A stretch of DNA of 5,412 nt from JBBQRS01 sp038214535. Its GTDB lineage: Bacteria > Chloroflexota > Anaerolineae > CG2-30-64-16. Positions 4,840 to 5,412 of the stretch are shown here, piece by piece. The stretch covers positions 1 through 5,412 of the forward strand of contig JBBQRS010000189.1 in NCBI GenBank assembly GCA_038214535.1, written 5' to 3'. Numbering within the stretch: the first letter of the stretch is position 1; each line of letters opens with the position of its first letter. The translations under genes were made by a program, and so were the position numbers. The notes beneath the pieces are model-generated. The model searched no databases and was not told the DNA's origin. It saw only the letters and a list, made by a program, of their open reading frames with translations.

Positions 4840-5412
4840 ATGCGAGAATACGGGTCTATCGGGGAAGTGATCCCGCGGCGGCGGCTGGCAGAACTGCTGA
4901 TGGGCGTCGCGGGCGTGCGCGTCGGCGTGGTGGGCGACTTCAGCCTCGACGCCTACTGGCACGCCGACATGCTGCGCAGCGAGCTCAGCCGTGAGGCCCC
5001 GCTCTTCGTGCGGCCCATCGTCCGCGAGCGCTACTCGCCCGGCGGCGCGGCCAACACCGCCTGGAACGTCGCCGACCTGGGCGCAGCCCGCGTCGAGGCG
5101 TTCACCATCCTGGGGCGCGACTGGCGCGGCGCACTCCTCACCGCCGCGCTCGAACGGGTGCGCGTCGGGCTGGCGCATACCGTCGCCCGCGACGACTGCG
5201 CCACCCCACTCTACGGCAAGGTGATATTAGAGGCGCATTCCCCGGCGCAGGAAGACGCCCGGCTCGACTTCATCCAGCCCGAACCCTACCCCGCCGCCGC
5301 CGAGGATGCCCTCATCGCGCAATTGCAAACCGCCGCGCCCGACCTCGACGCGCTGATCGTGGCCGACTACATCACGCAGGGGGTCATCACCCCGCGCGTC
5401 CGCGCCGCGCTG
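4840..5412 (+). CDS. PfkB-family carbohydrate kinase, HldE/RfaE kinase-domain-like (3' end outside window)
   Basis: The 191 visible residues are the N-terminal part of a ribokinase-like (PfkB) sugar kinase; the frame is open to the right edge. 'VGVVGDFSLDAYW' (28-40) and 'LSREAPLFVRPIVRERYSPGGAANTAWNVADLGA' (49-82) closely follow the HldE/RfaE pattern 'GDVMLDRYW...SPEAPVPV...GGAANVA.N...LGA', with the PfkB GGAAN signature at 68-72. 'ILGRD' (90-94) and 'LIVADYITQGVIT' (172-184) match later HldE blocks (compare 'SDYAKGVLT'). In the heptose pathway this enzyme phosphorylates heptose 7-phosphate at C1, directly after the GmhA step, and a GmhA-like domain is encoded just upstream. The ATP-site and catalytic-base (GAGD) region lies beyond the window, so I cannot tell whether a C-terminal nucleotidyltransferase half (true HldE) follows. 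The start is set by GGAGGGG (4830-4836), with the core five bases before the ATG. Likely co-transcribed with the fused gene. Confidence 0.85.
   Translation, partial: MREYGSIGEVIPRRRLAELLMGVAGVRVGVVGDFSLDAYWHADMLRSELSREAPLFVRPIVRERYSPGGAANTAWNVADLGAARVEAFTILGRDWRGALLTAALERVRVGLAHTVARDDCATPLYGKVILEAHSPAQEDARLDFIQPEPYPAAAEDALIAQLQTAAPDLDALIVADYITQGVITPRVRAAL

Overview
This is a GC-rich bacterial window with six protein-coding genes, one of them cut off by the right edge. The gene gaps are unusually full of short palindromic repeats. The repeat families (degenerate 'CCACGAATTACACGAAT', 'ATCAGCGGAT', 'ACGCGGATGAACGC', 'TCGTAGCGCGC' and 'AGAAACCCGGTTTCT' types) and the extended -10-like promoters resemble what I associate with Chloroflexota (Anaerolineae/Chloroflexia-like) genomes. 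This placement is an inference from style, not from a marker gene.

Left part (1-1281): a DinB/DfsB-type metal-binding four-helix protein (+) converges on a DUF1801 protein (-), with only 21 bases between their stop codons. The roughly 230-base gap between the DUF1801 gene and the next gene is a divergent promoter region.

Middle part (1282-3095): a seven-helix hemolysin III/PAQR membrane protein is followed by about 200 bases made almost wholly of two back-to-back inverted repeats. Next comes an AadA/DUF4111-type nucleotidyltransferase. Its start is best placed at 2201, because the upstream in-frame extension is translated repeat DNA, and its message may be leaderless. Its stop codon lies inside a small tandem repeat, which is followed by another hairpin repeat.

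Right part (3112-5412): a promoter and a strong ribosome-binding site precede a two-domain protein. The N-terminal ~300 residues look like the deoxyhypusine synthase fold, and the C-terminal ~190 residues are a GmhA-type sugar-phosphate isomerase with the expected active-site residues. Right behind it is a PfkB-family kinase resembling the kinase half of HldE/RfaE. Together, GmhA-like isomerase and HldE-like kinase are the first two steps of nucleotide-activated heptose synthesis (sedoheptulose 7-phosphate to heptose 7-phosphate to heptose bisphosphate). The role of the DHS-like domain is unknown.

The most striking feature is one palindromic repeat family that occurs twice in this operon. One copy sits inside the fused gene and is read in the only open frame as the interdomain linker. 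The other sits at the end of the same gene, where its first bases supply the TAG stop codon. The second copy also carries a perfect 15-bp hairpin of a different repeat family nested inside it.
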